From contig JBBBDQ010001154.1 in the NCBI GenBank assembly GCA_037127315.1, positions 732,501-796,500 on the forward strand: 64,000 nt of DNA, written 5' to 3'. Below, one piece after another: positions 43,257-55,772 of the stretch (the first letter of the stretch is position 1; each line of letters starts with the position of its first letter). Source of the DNA: Ascarosepion bandense. Taxonomy: Eukaryota > Mollusca > Cephalopoda > Sepiida > Sepiidae. The notes beneath the pieces are model-generated. The model was given only the letters and a program-made list of their open reading frames with translations, made no database searches and was not told the DNA's origin. The position numbers and the translations under genes were made by a program.

Positions 43257-45238
43257 TAAAAAAAAAGGATCCTTTTTGTCTTCGAGGCATTATTAGGAAG
43301 GCTTATTGGTTCAGTTATCATGTCAGACTCATTATTCTGTCAGAACATTTCAAGTTACATCTTCAAATATCATTCAACAATATAATAAGAATCATACAGT
43401 TGACTAAGATTTTGTCTGCATACTAGTATATTAAGCTAATCAATAAAAAAAGTGCCTTTTCCAAAGATATTTGTTGATACAGTTGGTTAACAGAGTGAAA
43501 AAATAAAATTAGTGAATTGAATTCAAACTGGCTGAAGACAAAAGTTGATGTTCACTGAGCGCCAATGCAAAGGCAGGAATCAATCTCTTCTTGTTACAAT
43601 AGACTTGGTTCTTTAACTTTGGTTGTTAAACAGTCCAGCCAACTCTGATTCTAAACTTGGACGTGGAACTAGCAATGATTGAAGAGGATAAAAAGTGTGA
43701 CACAGAGAGAATCCTGATTATCTAATGTATCCAAACCTAATTTTAAGACATTTTCTTTTAGTTCCAAAAATGGATTCAGCATTATCATTGAAAATCTTTA
43801 TTGCTTGTTAAAAAGTAATTACAAGCTGTGGCATCAAATCAGGTGCTCATAATTGTTTTTTAATTAAGGAAACATTAATTTATTATAAAAATTCAACTTA
43901 GAACTTTCATGTTTTTATTCCACAGAAGTAACCCAAAAATTTATTATTTGTTGTAATATATGCAAAATAAAATAAAATATTTTAAGCACATCTTATGAAT
44001 AATTATGCCTTTACATTTAGCTTTTTCTTCAATAACTTAAAAATTAAATTATCATGATTAACATTATAAGAGTTATCAGCATGAAAATGACAAGCAGAGA
44101 CCAAAATTCCAGCTTAGTTGCATTCATTTTCACACAAATGCTCTTGGAAAAGGCTTGAATATCATTTTGCTTAAGTTAAATGAAATTGTAGCTTTGGGTG
44201 AATATAAGTGAAGGAGGAGGAGGACTATTCTGATTTTCCAAACCCTGCTGAGGAGCAATGAAAAATTACTATCTTCCCCAAAAAGTCATTGTAATTTACA
44301 GTTAATAAAAAAAAATGGAATCTGTGAAGAATCATAGCCTTCTATGTTGTGAAGGGTCATGTCGATAAAAGAAATCTACTTTGACTAGTATGATCATCTT
44401 GATTGCTACAGTCATGACATTTGTCTGTTGCATTTTCCAACCGACTCTGGGTGCTTATTATATTTGCTAAGCTTATAAGAATTTCAAGCTAAACCCTTAA
44501 TTCAATCCATGGAAGCAGATTGTTCTCAATCAGCTCTACATGCAAGAAGATACCTCATTTCAGTTAATATTCTGACTAATTAATTTCTTATTGGGAGATT
44601 GCATTTACTCTTTCTACATTTTTATTTTTTAATGCTAATTTTAACTTTATGCACAACAGAATTTAATATTGAATATGTTGTGGAGTAGTTTTCGCACTGA
44701 AGGTTACAATCGTGCTATGTTGGTTGCTAATCGACTTAATGTACCCAAAATGTTAGGAACTTGGTAATCTTCCACTAAAAGCTGACTCCTTAGTATTTGG
44801 CTAACTGCCGACTAATATCAACTGCCTAGTAGTTCTACTGAACTCCAATAGATGTCTAAAGAGCTCCCAAGTATTTCCCGTTAACTCTTATTAATACAGA
44901 AGAGAGATTCCATTATCTGAGGAATAGGTATGTCTTACCATAAGAGAATATCAATTAAAGTCATGAGTAATCAATAAGTTCTCAAACAATAAACATACAT
45001 TCTATGCATTCCAGAAATTTTATGACATATGCAATAATTTATACATCTTAATTAAATCTATTACTTATTTTTTCACCTGTATTCAAAATGTTTACCTATT
45101 ATCATATAAGCATTCATTTTCAGAAATACAATATTTCCATTTATTTAACATTCCAAAATTTGGGATTAAAGGCTTGAAAAATAGCAGAGATTTTATTCAT
45201 GTACATTCAACATCGATGTTCAGAAAAATAGAAATCCA
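43257..45238. other. unassigned DNA
   Basis: A possible diverged SINE body lies near 44100-44170 (CATTTTCACACAAATGCTCT). Nothing else was recognised. Confidence 0.4.
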
Positions 45239-46240
45239 AAAGTTGCAGGTTAGAAATCTGAAGTTGCTTACAGAAACTAGTAAAAACTGCATTTTTCTAA
45301 TTGGATCATTTTAAGAAGTCCAACTAAAAAGTTAAATAACTGTTACATAACAGTATAGACAACACCAAGATGCACACAACATGCACCTAACACAACAGCA
45401 AAGGTCACATACACATGCAATCAGTAACAATAACCACACACACACTTCTTCCTCCCTTATAACAAACCGCTAACCAGGCTAAAGCACACATAAAACACAC
45501 ACACAGATAAATAAAATAAGGTAGATTTAATTACAATACTACACATAGCCTATACACACAGAAAAAAATAGTTACAATAACCACGCAAACACATTTTCTC
45601 CCCCCTCCCCGGGTTGTAGTAGCAGAGAGGTGCTCACAACAAACCAACACACACACAGATATATATACAAAATAAAGTAGATTTAATTACAGCACACACA
45701 ACGAGCAAACACCACCAGATAAATCAGACAGATAAGACAACAGCAATGTAATTGATATTCTTTGACCCGGTCAAAGTCACATCAACTCCCAGATCCTACG
45801 AACTGATTCCATCGGACCAATAAAACCCCAACTTGAATACACACACATACACACTCACTCACACACACACATACACACACACACACACCATTAGACCATA
45901 AAAAACCCCAACTAGAACACACACACACACACACATACACGCACAGCAGCAGTGGATAAAGCCAGCCATTCATAGATGAGCCGCTAAGAAGCAAGACATT
46001 CTGAGGATTTCTCTGCCATTCTGATGATGAGATTATAGTCTCGAAATATCAATGTAATAATAGGTCATACAAACACCTCCCGACCCTTCCTGCATTTCAT
46101 TCAACGCATTGTGACAGCCTTCAAGACATAACACATATAAAAAGTTAAAATTAAAACCTGAAGCTGCTTACAGAAACTGGTTAAAACTGTATTTTTCTAA
46201 TTGGATTATTGTAAGAAGTCCAAGTAAAAAGTTAAAATTG
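45239..46240. repeat. unit flanked by ~100-bp direct repeats
   Basis: A segment at 45239-45340 (containing GCTTACAGAAACTAG and TTTTTCTAATTGGATCATT) recurs at 46142-46240 with modest divergence. Between them lie about 800 bp rich in CA runs, with an internal duplication around GTAGATTTAATTACA (about 45520 and 45670) and a CTGATGA-hairpin-GAAA motif near the right end. It could be an insertion bounded by a long target duplication, or a solo terminal-repeat structure. Confidence 0.6.
46021..46046 (+). other. CTGATGA-hairpin-GAAA motif
   Basis: This is the only copy in the window with the canonical CTGATGA. After one T come a 4-bp perfect stem (GAGA/TCTC, TTATAG loop) and then GAAA. It matches the two conserved boxes of a hammerhead core. 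I do not find convincing stems I and III. Confidence 0.4.
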
Positions 46241-46414
46241 GTTTTCCAAAATAAATTCTATGGCAAAAGGACCATCAGATTTATTATGTTGATGAATTCT
46301 TGTTTCCTCGTTGACCAATATGTCTAATTATTATCTCTTTAGCTGCATTTTATATTCACACCAGTTATATTTAGGGTATTGTTGTAAGTTTGAATGGTAA
46401 ACGTTAAATGCTTT

Positions 46415-47420
46415 GGCAATCAATCCTCATCATCATCTTTGTGTTGCATTTTTTCAGGATGTAGATGATCATGGCCTTCCACATCTTCCCTTTCCCTGGT
46501 GGCTCTTAGCATGCTTTCTTCTGTTATCCCATTCAAACCTCACTCTGCCATCCACTTGCTTAGATCTGTCAAATATGTTACACACTGCTTTCCCCTGTCT
46601 CTCTTTACCTCTATCTAACCTGTGAGTAGCAGATTCTCCAATCCCTCTTTCCTCATTGCATGTCCCCGGAACCTTAGCTGTCTTTTAGTAATGTTCAATA
46701 TTAGTTTCCTTTTTGTTTCCATCCTTTCCAAAACCTCATCTTTGCTCATATGTTCAGCCCGTGGTATCCACAACATCCTACTGTAGAACCACATCTCAGC
46801 TGCTTCAAGTTTCTCTTTCATCTTTGATGAGATTATCCAGCATTCAATACCATATTGAAGAATTGACATCACACAGCAATCCAGTACTCTCTTCTTTGTT
46901 TCCAGAGAAATTTTTCCTGTCGCTCAATTACTCTACTCAGCTTCTGAAATGCATCTTTGGCTATGCCGATTGGCCTTTGAAGCTCTGTGTCACACGTTAA
47001 ACTTCTCGGGTATTTAAACTTTTGCACCAGCTTGATCGTACTATCTTCGAAACTTAAGTTAACATTTTGGGCTCCTCTTTTTGCTGATGACAAAGCATTC
47101 GGTTTACTTGTTTATTTGAGGGCCTTTCTTTCTGTTTTCTTCAGCTAACTTCTGTAGGAGGTCTTGTAATTTACTTTCCATGTCTGCTATCAGCACTGTA
47201 TCATCTGTGTAACTTATATTGTTCAAATTGTGGCCACTCATGACGAATCTTGGCCTGACTTCTAGAGCCCTGAGAATAGTCTCGCTGTACAAGTTGAATA
47301 GATCTAGTGAAAAGACACATTCTTGTGTTATGTCCCTTTTCTATATTTGTATATGCAGGCAGTTTGCTGCCAGAAGAGGTTCTTGATTACTCTAATGTCT
47401 TCCCCAAATATATCGAGGTT
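46415..47420 (-). pseudogene. RTE-type LINE remnant 2
   Basis: This is the best-preserved RTE copy. Minus-strand blocks in order are NLFWQQTACI, CVFSLDLFNLYSETILRAL, NLNNISYTDDTVLIADMESK (YADD changed to YTDD), QDLLQKLAEENRKKG, KFKYPRSLTCDTELQRPIGI, then ILQYGIECWIISSKMKEKLE and KRKLILNITKRQLRFRGH. This is the standard RTE order after the palm domain. The endonuclease and the N-terminal part are absent. Several frameshifts are present. Confidence 0.85.
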
Positions 47421-48109
47421 GCTGAATATTGCGCACTAAATTCTTTCAGAACATCTTGATACCAAACTCACCTCAAATGTTATGGTTGTTAAAATATGAC
47501 TAGAAAATTTTGAAGGATTTTTAATTCTTACTGAAATCCCTCGAGATGCTTCTGAGTCTTTTCAGTTAAAGATAAAACACTGCACAAATAAAACATTTCT
47601 TGTACCTTTTAGGCAGCACCTACCTAGAGCACGAATGGAGTAGAATTAGGGGTACATTCTGACACCTGTAGAGAGGTTTATTTTCCATCATAAGGGAAGA
47701 ACAAAATGGCTTATTTGAAACAGAAATCACGATTTTGAAATGAAATTTCTTTTTTAATATTTGTCAGTTGCCATTTTAATTGCTTACCATGTTTGCTTCT
47801 CTCATCAGACAAACATCAAAGAATAAATTTGGTAATGGTTTTACATCCTTCTTAATGGCTATCTTCCTACAGTCGACAAAACTATTTAGGAATCAAGTTT
47901 TATGAAGTTGGCTTAATTTGCCTTTCCCGGTCACCACCCCCCGAACTGACCTTGAAGGATAAATTTGGTATTTTTTTTATTTATTCCCCTTACCTACTGC
48001 ATCCTTACACTTGTGGTACTATTTTGTTGCTGATAATTAATAATAAGTTTTATTAATTGAATATAAGTATAGGGAGAGGTATACTGATAGACTTCTCATA
48101 TAAAGAGAG

Positions 48110-48146
<37 letters not shown>

Positions 48147-49415
48147 CATATATACATACATACACACATTCACAGAGCTTGAAAATTATGAAAACCAGTC
48201 AGATGTCTGCCAGGAACAATATCTAATTTAGATGTTGACAATTGGCCAATAAAAAATAAACATAAAAATTCTAAGTGCCAGTTAATAGGTGAAAATGTTA
48301 CTCAACAAAAAATCAGGTGTTTGGTATCTGAAGCCATACAAAGGGAAAAATATTCAAACTGATAAATTTGTTTTAGTAAAAACAAATTGTGATTGTTGAA
48401 TGATTTGCTCTGAGAAAGGCAATTCAATGAATCCAAATTTCGGATCAAAGGAAAAGTGCGTATCAATGATAGTTATTTTTTTAAGAAAGCAATACAGAGA
48501 AAGTGGGAGGAACTGCCTGCATCCACCAAAGGAGATATAGGCATAGGCAGCCCATTGAGAAAGAAAGGAAGAGTTGTGGAAGGAGCATTGCCTGCAAACG
48601 TTACCCGAGAGAGAGGGAGACAACCAGGTTTGGAAAACAATATTCCCCCCACCCCAGGACCAAAGACAGCAAAGGTGGGGAAAATACAAATTCCCCAACT
48701 ACCTCATATCTCCAGACCAGTTTTTGGTTGACACCAATAAAAGCAAATGTGAGAAACAAATTAGGAGACTAGATTTCCATGATTTGGGCTGAGAGAACAG
48801 ACAGAGATTTCAACATGAAATCATTCAAGTCTGCATGTGACTAACTGTCTAAGTATAACTCTGATATCAGTCTTGAGCAAGACTTACCAAACATTACCAA
48901 AATCAACCAAAGAAACTCCTTTATAGATACACTAACCAACCCTTACCAGTTTAACTGAGTGTTATATATGATTTGGGGACAATTTAGATTTACAATCTTG
49001 CATGCAAAACATGACTAACAAAATTATTGTATATTATACTTGAGGTAAATTGTGATATTTTTTATACTTCATTCTTCTGAGTATTTATGTATTTTTTTTT
49101 TTTATTACTGTACATCTTAATGCTATTCAGACTGACCCGAGGTGGGAATAATGGTGACAAATTTTGACCTGTCTGTGATCAAAGTAATCACAAGATGGGG
49201 AAAGAGCATAAGTGAATGCACAAAAATCTGACAGAATCTTATGAATCAGAAATACAACAGCTGAAGCTCTTTGCAACTGGTCATCCAAAATGAGAATTAA
49301 TGTGTCAAATACTGAATCTGACATTGTAAATCTGGTAGCAGAAAAACAGCTACAATCATTGTAGGAATATCCAAAAACATAACTATTATATAGAAACCTA
49401 TTCTATATATCAAGA
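47421..49415. other. unassigned DNA
   Basis: A TA run lies at about 48114-48142. A GC-richer stretch at 48456-48800 has three overlapping plus-strand open frames rich in basic residues without any known domain. It may be the 5' region of an element. The rest is featureless. Confidence 0.35.
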
Positions 49416-50125
49416 CTAGCAGTATCGCCCGGCATTGCTCAGGTGTAATGAAAGCTTTAAAACTAATCCATGGTCCTGGAGCTCAGACTCTTTGGACATT
49501 GGCACAGAAGACTAAAAAGCAATAGTTGTTTCCAGTTAAAGCGAAACCATAGACTGAGAGAAAAATGAATGGATGTAAGTCAAATTTTGATTTCCTGCTA
49601 TCGATATTAAACAAGTTTTTTTCATCGTAAACTGAATTTTGAAGGCTAAATAAGTCCTTTGAGTGAATGGTATCATGGCTGAGACTAGAATTATACCTAC
49701 TTAGAGCCAAACCCGAAGTAAAAACTAAAATAAAAGGGCTGAAAAAAAAAAATACAGACATACAGACAGATAAACAGACACACACACAAATATCTTGTCT
49801 TTTATATATATTATCAATTTTCTGCACTATTGTAAGAACTGCAACTTTGAAACTTCTGAATATTGTTTCTTATGTCTTTGTCTATGAATGTATGAAATTT
49901 GATTAAAATTGGACCACTCCTTCTATAACCCGATTTTTTTCGATTATAGATTTTCGATATTTATCGGGAGTACCTCGACACAAAACCTAGCTAAGAACAC
50001 TCGCAGACGCTTATAGTACAACTGTGTAAATTTTCAAGAAAATCGGTTCAGCCGTTTCGGAGTTTATAGGTAACGGACACACACACAGATACACACACAA
50101 AGTTCTATTTATAAATAAGTTTAGA
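49416..50125 (-). mobile_element. non-autonomous Helitron, copy H (long form)
   Basis: At 710 bp, the plus strand starts CTAGCAGTATCGCCCGGCATT and ends AAGTTTAGA before T. It is the long subfamily and nearly collinear with copies A, B and F. Confidence 0.8.
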
Positions 50126-50159
50126 TTTAGATTTGTATAAATGTAACACATGTATTGGA

Positions 50160-50400
50160 TGTGTGGGACATGTGATAGATTGTGACAGAAAATGTGAAAT
50201 TGGAGGGCAGAGTTTGAATGCCATCTAAGTTTCTTACATTCATTTATGTGCAAACACCCTTAAGAAAGGCATGAATCTATCTCCTTTCTCCCAGGTATGT
50301 ATTAAATAGCAGTATAGACTAGGTTCTATAGCCTTGGTTGGTAACCATTCTAGAGATGGTGACTTAATAAAAGTTGCTCAATCTGCTGCAGGTGAAGAAA
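50160..50400 (+). mobile_element. tRNA-derived SINE (body)
   Basis: It matches the SINE at 33008 from the B-box region (GAGTTTGAATGCC) through CATTTATGTGCAAACACC and GGTTCTATAGCCTTGGTTGG. It starts right after Helitron copy H. The head is degraded. Confidence 0.65.
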
Positions 50401-50599
50401 ACATTTTTTTATATATAAATCTATTGAAAATAATAATAATTTGCAAAAGTAAAACTTTTTTCAGTTGAGAATTACTGCCTAAAACTAAATGCTAAAAAGG
50501 CATGAAAAAAAAAAACCTTTTTGTTCAAGAAAATCTGCCAGGTAACAGACATTGTTCATTAATGTACTAACTAAATTATATTCTATTTTCACTGTCAGA

Positions 50600-52440
50600 T
50601 ACAAAAAGTGGCCCGGTGATTCCTAAGTACATCAAGACGACAGAAAACGGCCCAACACTAACTTTGCAAGACAAACAAAAGCACCTGGTGTGAAATTCTA
50701 CACTTGGTCAACATGTCAATATATGCTACTTCCTTTTTCTTCCTCACTCTCCAAAGATGCTCCCAATCAACTAACTGGACTTTTTCTCATTGTCCTGAAG
50801 AAATGTGCCCCCTGAAATCTCCTCTGTCCTATCCAAACTCTACAATTACTGCCTCTCTGCTTCTTGCTTCCCTGCCTGCTGGAAGTCCTCCTCTGTGATT
50901 TCTGTATTTAAGAACACTGGAGAACCCTCAGGCCCCTCCAATTATTGCCCTATCAGCCTCCTACTGATTTTTGGCAAAGTGCTTGAGGCTATTATTTATG
51001 TCGAAGTGGTTCAATATTTCACAACCCATGACATCTTCTCCAATAAAGAGCATGGTTTCCATTTCACTAGGTCTACTGCTGATATGTTAATGACCATCAC
51101 AGTGCATATATACAAGGCTCTTGATAAGAACAATGAAACTTGAGCTTTTGCACTAGATATCTCCAAAGCTTTTAACAGAGTCTAGTATACTGGCCTTCTA
51201 TGCAAGCTACATTGCTATGGTATAACTGGATGATCGTTTGACCTAATCCAGTCTTTCCTTTCAAATCACGTAATGAAGGTAGTATTGAATGGGCATGCTT
51301 CCAGATACTATCATACGAACACAGGAGTTCCTCAAGGCTCTATTCTAGATCCTACACTTTTTCTTCATCAATGATCACCCTGATGTAATCAGATCCCAAG
51401 TAGGCATTTATGCTGCCGATACTACAATTTACTCCTGTCTCAATAAGAAATCTGCCAATGTTGACAAAGCAAATTTAGCTGCTGAGCTTGAAAAGGACCT
51501 CCAATTTGTGGTGGACTGGGATAAGAAATGGCTCGTAAATTTTAAAGCTTCCAAAACAAAGCTGCTCTCATTTAATCACCATAGACAACAGCTTCTACTC
51601 TCCCCGCATCAGCATGAATCAGGCTAGTCTCCCTGAAAGCAAAACACCATGCCTCTTAGGTCTAAATCTATCAGCCGACCTCAAGTGGAATGACTACATT
51701 GAATTGATAGCTAAATCTGCTGTTTGAAAGGTTGGTTCCCTTTGTAGGGCTAGGAAGTTTTTCTCATCTAAATCTATCTTACACTACATATGTAAATTTA
51801 CCATCCACCCATGCATTGAATATGGCTGTCACGTATGGTCAGGTGCCTCTGCTATTCATCTTGGACTTCTTGAAAAAACCCAACAAAGAATCTGTAATGT
51901 AATTGATCCCAACCTTGTAGCTCAACTCCAATCACTTTATCACCAACGTAATGTGGTTTTCCTCTGCCTCTTCTACAAATATTTTCATGGCTTCTGCTCT
52001 GACAAGCTTAGCTCCCTGGTGCTCCTTCTGCATGAATTTACTCAAACTACTAGACTAGCAACTTGGTCCCAACCTTTTAAAGTGAAACCAATCAAATGTA
52101 ACCACAATTTCTACTCCTACAGCTTCTTTTCTCGCACTTCCCGCCTGTGGAATTCCCTTCCGTATACTTGCTTTCCTGACAGTTACAATCTCCAAGAATT
52201 TAAATGCAAAGTCAACTACCATTTCTTATTTTCTTGACTCATCCTTTCCATGACAACCCCTGTATCATGTTGTTCTTCCTTTACACTCCTCTCTCAGGCA
52301 TCCCTCTTCACACCTGTATTCTCATCCTGTACTTACTTATTCTCTGACTCCTCTGTAACTTGTTCCTCTTTCTCATCTCTTCAGTAACACCTGCGCACCA
52401 GTGGCAGTTCAGCCTTGCTTGGGGTGAAATGATTAGAAAA
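50600..52440 (+). pseudogene. Jockey/CR1-type LINE, degenerate
   Basis: The reverse transcriptase and C-terminal region read across several frames: PPEISSVLSKLYNYCLSAS, NYCPISLLLIFGKVLEAII, a motif A block DISKAFNRV, KVVLNGHASRYYHTNTGVPQ then GSILDP (motif B), and YAADTTIYSCL, where the first catalytic Asp of YADD is lost. Then come FVVDWDKKWLVNFKASK and the C-terminal CIEYGCHVWSG, TSRLWNSLPYTCFPDSYNLQ. The 3' end is CAGCCTTGCTTGGGGTGAAA then ATTAGAAAAAAAA. Stops occur at 51141 and elsewhere. The endonuclease is missing. Confidence 0.85.
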
Positions 52441-52699
52441 AAAATCTCAGAGTCGGTAATGTATGTCTCCTCATTCTCAGGTAGAGTCTGACATATCAGA
52501 TGTTTTCTGTTTCTCCTTCTTATGTTTCTTAAATCGAACTTTCATAGAACAACTGAAAATTTGTTAGCCTTATCAAGAAAGAATCCAGGGAATAAAATTT
52601 TAGCCATTGGGTTAGATTTTTGAAAGTGAATTATGGTGAAAACTTTTCAGCACCTCCTTGTATATCTTGCCACATACACCAGTATGTTATCAATGCAGT

Positions 52700-53480
52700 T
52701 TTATTTTCTTTCATAGAAAACAGCTGTTATATGCTGCACTTTTTTCCTGTGCCACGTCCCTTCAGAACACGAACAATTATGGCTCTCTGCAACTTCCTTT
52801 TTCATATAAGTAACTTTGTATTTTGTTGCTACATGTAACTTTTGACCAATTACATTCAATTTTTGCCTTTGTTCTGTCATCCAGTCACACAAACTCATTA
52901 AGCTGTTTACTTCTGCAATATAACCCATTTTAAATTCTCTTACTCCTCTTTCCTTAAAATATCGCCCAAGACTCTTCTTCATCTGTGAAGTGTTTTTTTG
53001 CTGTTCACTGCTATATAGTATTACATAACAGTTCTGCATTCTTTTCTTTGTTTCTAAGTACATTTTCCTATTTCTTAATACTTTGCTTGGTGTTTGGAAA
53101 ACATGTTTTACTATTTCCAGGTGACTTCAGATTTCTGCATGACATTTACCATTGTCTGATACTACATTACGAAGATAAATTTCAGTGCCTGCTTGGTTTA
53201 GAGGTTCCCAGTATATAACTTATACCTTAGACTGTTTCTTGCTGGAAACAATACATTCTATCTTCTTGAAGTTAATAGTTAGTCCTTTATTCCTTTTATA
53301 ATATGTCAAAAAGTTCTTTCAGTTTTCTGTCTGCCACAATACAGTGTCATCAGAATATCTCATTTTGTTAAGATTATGCCCAATGATAATAATTTTAGAT
53401 AAGTTTTTGATATCTCTTAAAATCATTTCACTATATAGATTGAATAAATTGGATGAGAAAACTCATTGGGAATTGCTATA
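52700..53480 (-). pseudogene. RTE-type LINE remnant 3
   Basis: The minus strand has LNKMRYSDDTVL (YADD changed to YSDD), GLTINFKKIECIVSSK, and a region parallel to the finger-to-thumb part of copy 2. It lies directly after the 3' end of the Jockey/CR1-type LINE and in opposite orientation. Confidence 0.65.
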
Positions 53481-55300
53481 ATTGTATTAATTTATAAAAA
53501 CTATCTGAAATTACCAATAATAACCTGGAACTCTTTTAAAAAACTTCTCTGTATACAAGAGAGTTTGTTGTATTTTTATTTTATTTTATTGAAAAATGAA
53601 TTTTCTTCTTTTAAGGTTTCTTTATACTTTTAATATAACTGTGTAATGATATATCTGCAAGCTATCTGTTGCTCAAAGACATAGAACATTGTCACTATAT
53701 ATCTTGTCAGCCACTCCCAAGTGGGTAAGTACAGAGCTTATGATAATTCCTTAGTTTAATTAAACTTTAAGCTCTTTTTTTTTGTTTAACTGGGAACAAT
53801 AAAAGACCATACAGGATAATTGATTTAGAAAATGACAAAACCCTAACGAACATTGATGCTGTTTCAGCAGAAGGATTTTGTAATTTCACTCTCATGAATC
53901 TTGGCTCTTATATTTATTTTTATTTCATTGATATTTGTTTGTGGTAAAATTTTGTCCTCAATCTAAGATGACCAATCCTTCAGAAAGCAAAAGAGAAGAA
54001 AAAAAATCATTCAGCAATGTGACCTTTTCAATAGCACCTGTACTCACTTGTAGAAAGGTTACATTTTAAAGGGCAGACAACTCTACAAGAAGTTTCTGTA
54101 TTCCTCCAAGAAATATCATCTTAAGCCTCATACTTGATATATCCTAAGATTTCTTTCAGAGTGAGATAGATAGGTTAGCTGAATCTTGTTGAAAGAAATA
54201 TCTGACCCATGCTTGTTTGTTCAATTTGCATGAATCTTATAATTAAAAGACAGAAATCTACCTTCTCTATGGACTTTGTCCCATTCACTGATAACTTGAC
54301 ATATTGAGCAGAACCACTCTCCCATACCTATTTCAAGGAAGAAAAGTGCACCAAGTAATTTGACCAGGTGACTCAGGTGGCTTTTCAAGGTCTTTCTAGA
54401 ATGTATCCAGCCATTTTGAATAATTTGAGAACTGGTTGTGTGGCCTTGATGAAATGAGGAGGACCTTATTGTGCACAAACACTCGTACATATATACGTAT
54501 GTACGCATAAGCTCTTTCCAACAAATTACTATTACGAACATTCTATAACGCTTGATACCCTCAACTTTCTGATTGAACATTAATTTCTACGAATTCTTTT
54601 TATTCTATTCTTTTAATAAATTTCTCTTCAAACATACAAAATGTATATTTTATTTTTCCACACATTCCAAACAACCTGCTGACGATAAAAACCTTCTGAT
54701 AACTCTGGATAAAACTTGTAAGGAGTTTGGTTATGTATGACACAAGGCCAAATGAATAAACCTTAACCATCTCTCTATAGCTTCAGAATAATTAAAAAAA
54801 AATCTGATGGCAAAATGTTAATAAACACAAAATTGCCTTTAACTTTGCCTTTTTTGTTAGAGAATTTAAGTGTAAATTTTGTTTCACCACAAACAAATAT
54901 CAATGAAATAAAAATAAATGAGAGCCAAGATTCATGCGATACAGGATAATTTTCCAATAAAAATAACTTGTGATCCATTTTTAAAACATTTGTATATGAG
55001 AATGATAAAAATATTCAAGCAAAGAAGATCTTTCTAGAACAACAACAATTGCTAAAATGAAGAGAGTAGAAAAGTTCAAATAAATGAAAGATAAAAGGTA
55101 CATACTGTCAATATTAGCAAATAAACTAATAACGAGTTCAAGTAAATGAGATATTACGTTAATCAAATATATTTCTCAGACATCCGGATTTTGCATTTAT
55201 TTCTAAACAGAAATTGTTACTTTGCTTTCATAATCAAAATCTAACATCTTTCAATACAATTACTATCGATATTCTTTTTCAAAAACATTGAATATTATAA
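53481..55300. other. unassigned DNA
   Basis: The minus-strand ORF 54221-54580 is 119 residues long and has no recognisable domain. No repeat family was identified. Confidence 0.35.
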
Positions 55301-55772
55301 GTTTATTATTATGATCCTAACTTATCTCAGCTTTGGTCACTTTCTTACCAAAGTGATGTGGCTTTCCCCTGTCTTTTTTTGTTTTTTTACAAATATTTTA
55401 ATGGCAACGACTTTGATGAGATTTTTTATTTTCTCATACCCCAACTGTGTACATTTAAGTGTGCTACTAGATTGGTATCTAGATTCAACCCTTTTACTAT
55501 TGAAATAGTTAAATATAACCGCCACTTCTACTCGAGCTTCTTTCTTCGCACTTCTCGACTGTGGAACTCCCTTTCATTTACTTGCTTCCCCGATAGCTGC
55601 AATTTTCAAAAGTTTAAATGCAATGTCAAATGCCATCTTGAATCCCATTCATTTTTTATCCTTCCTTCAATCCCCATGTATGCAGTCTTTTTTTCTAGCA
55701 GTAAGCTCCTGTGAGCACTAGTGGTGGTCCTGCATTGCTTGGGGTGAAATTATTAATAAATAAATAAATAAA
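55301..55772 (+). pseudogene. 3' fragment of a Jockey/CR1-type LINE
   Basis: Only the C-terminal region remains: FYSSFFLRTSRLWNSLSFTC then FPDSCNFQKFKCNVKCHL, followed by the 3' end GCATTGCTTGGGGTGAAAT and an (AAAT)n tail. It is strongly 5'-truncated, as is normal for LINEs. Confidence 0.8.

Noticed and set aside
45782..45994. Cys/Val-rich small protein
   Set aside because: It is a translation of CA repeats.
48456..48800. Basic proline-rich protein-coding region
   Set aside because: Three overlapping frames are equally open, so no one frame is supported, and no domain was recognised.
54221..54580. 119-residue minus-strand ORF
   Set aside because: No family signature. The length is within chance expectation for 64 kb in six frames.
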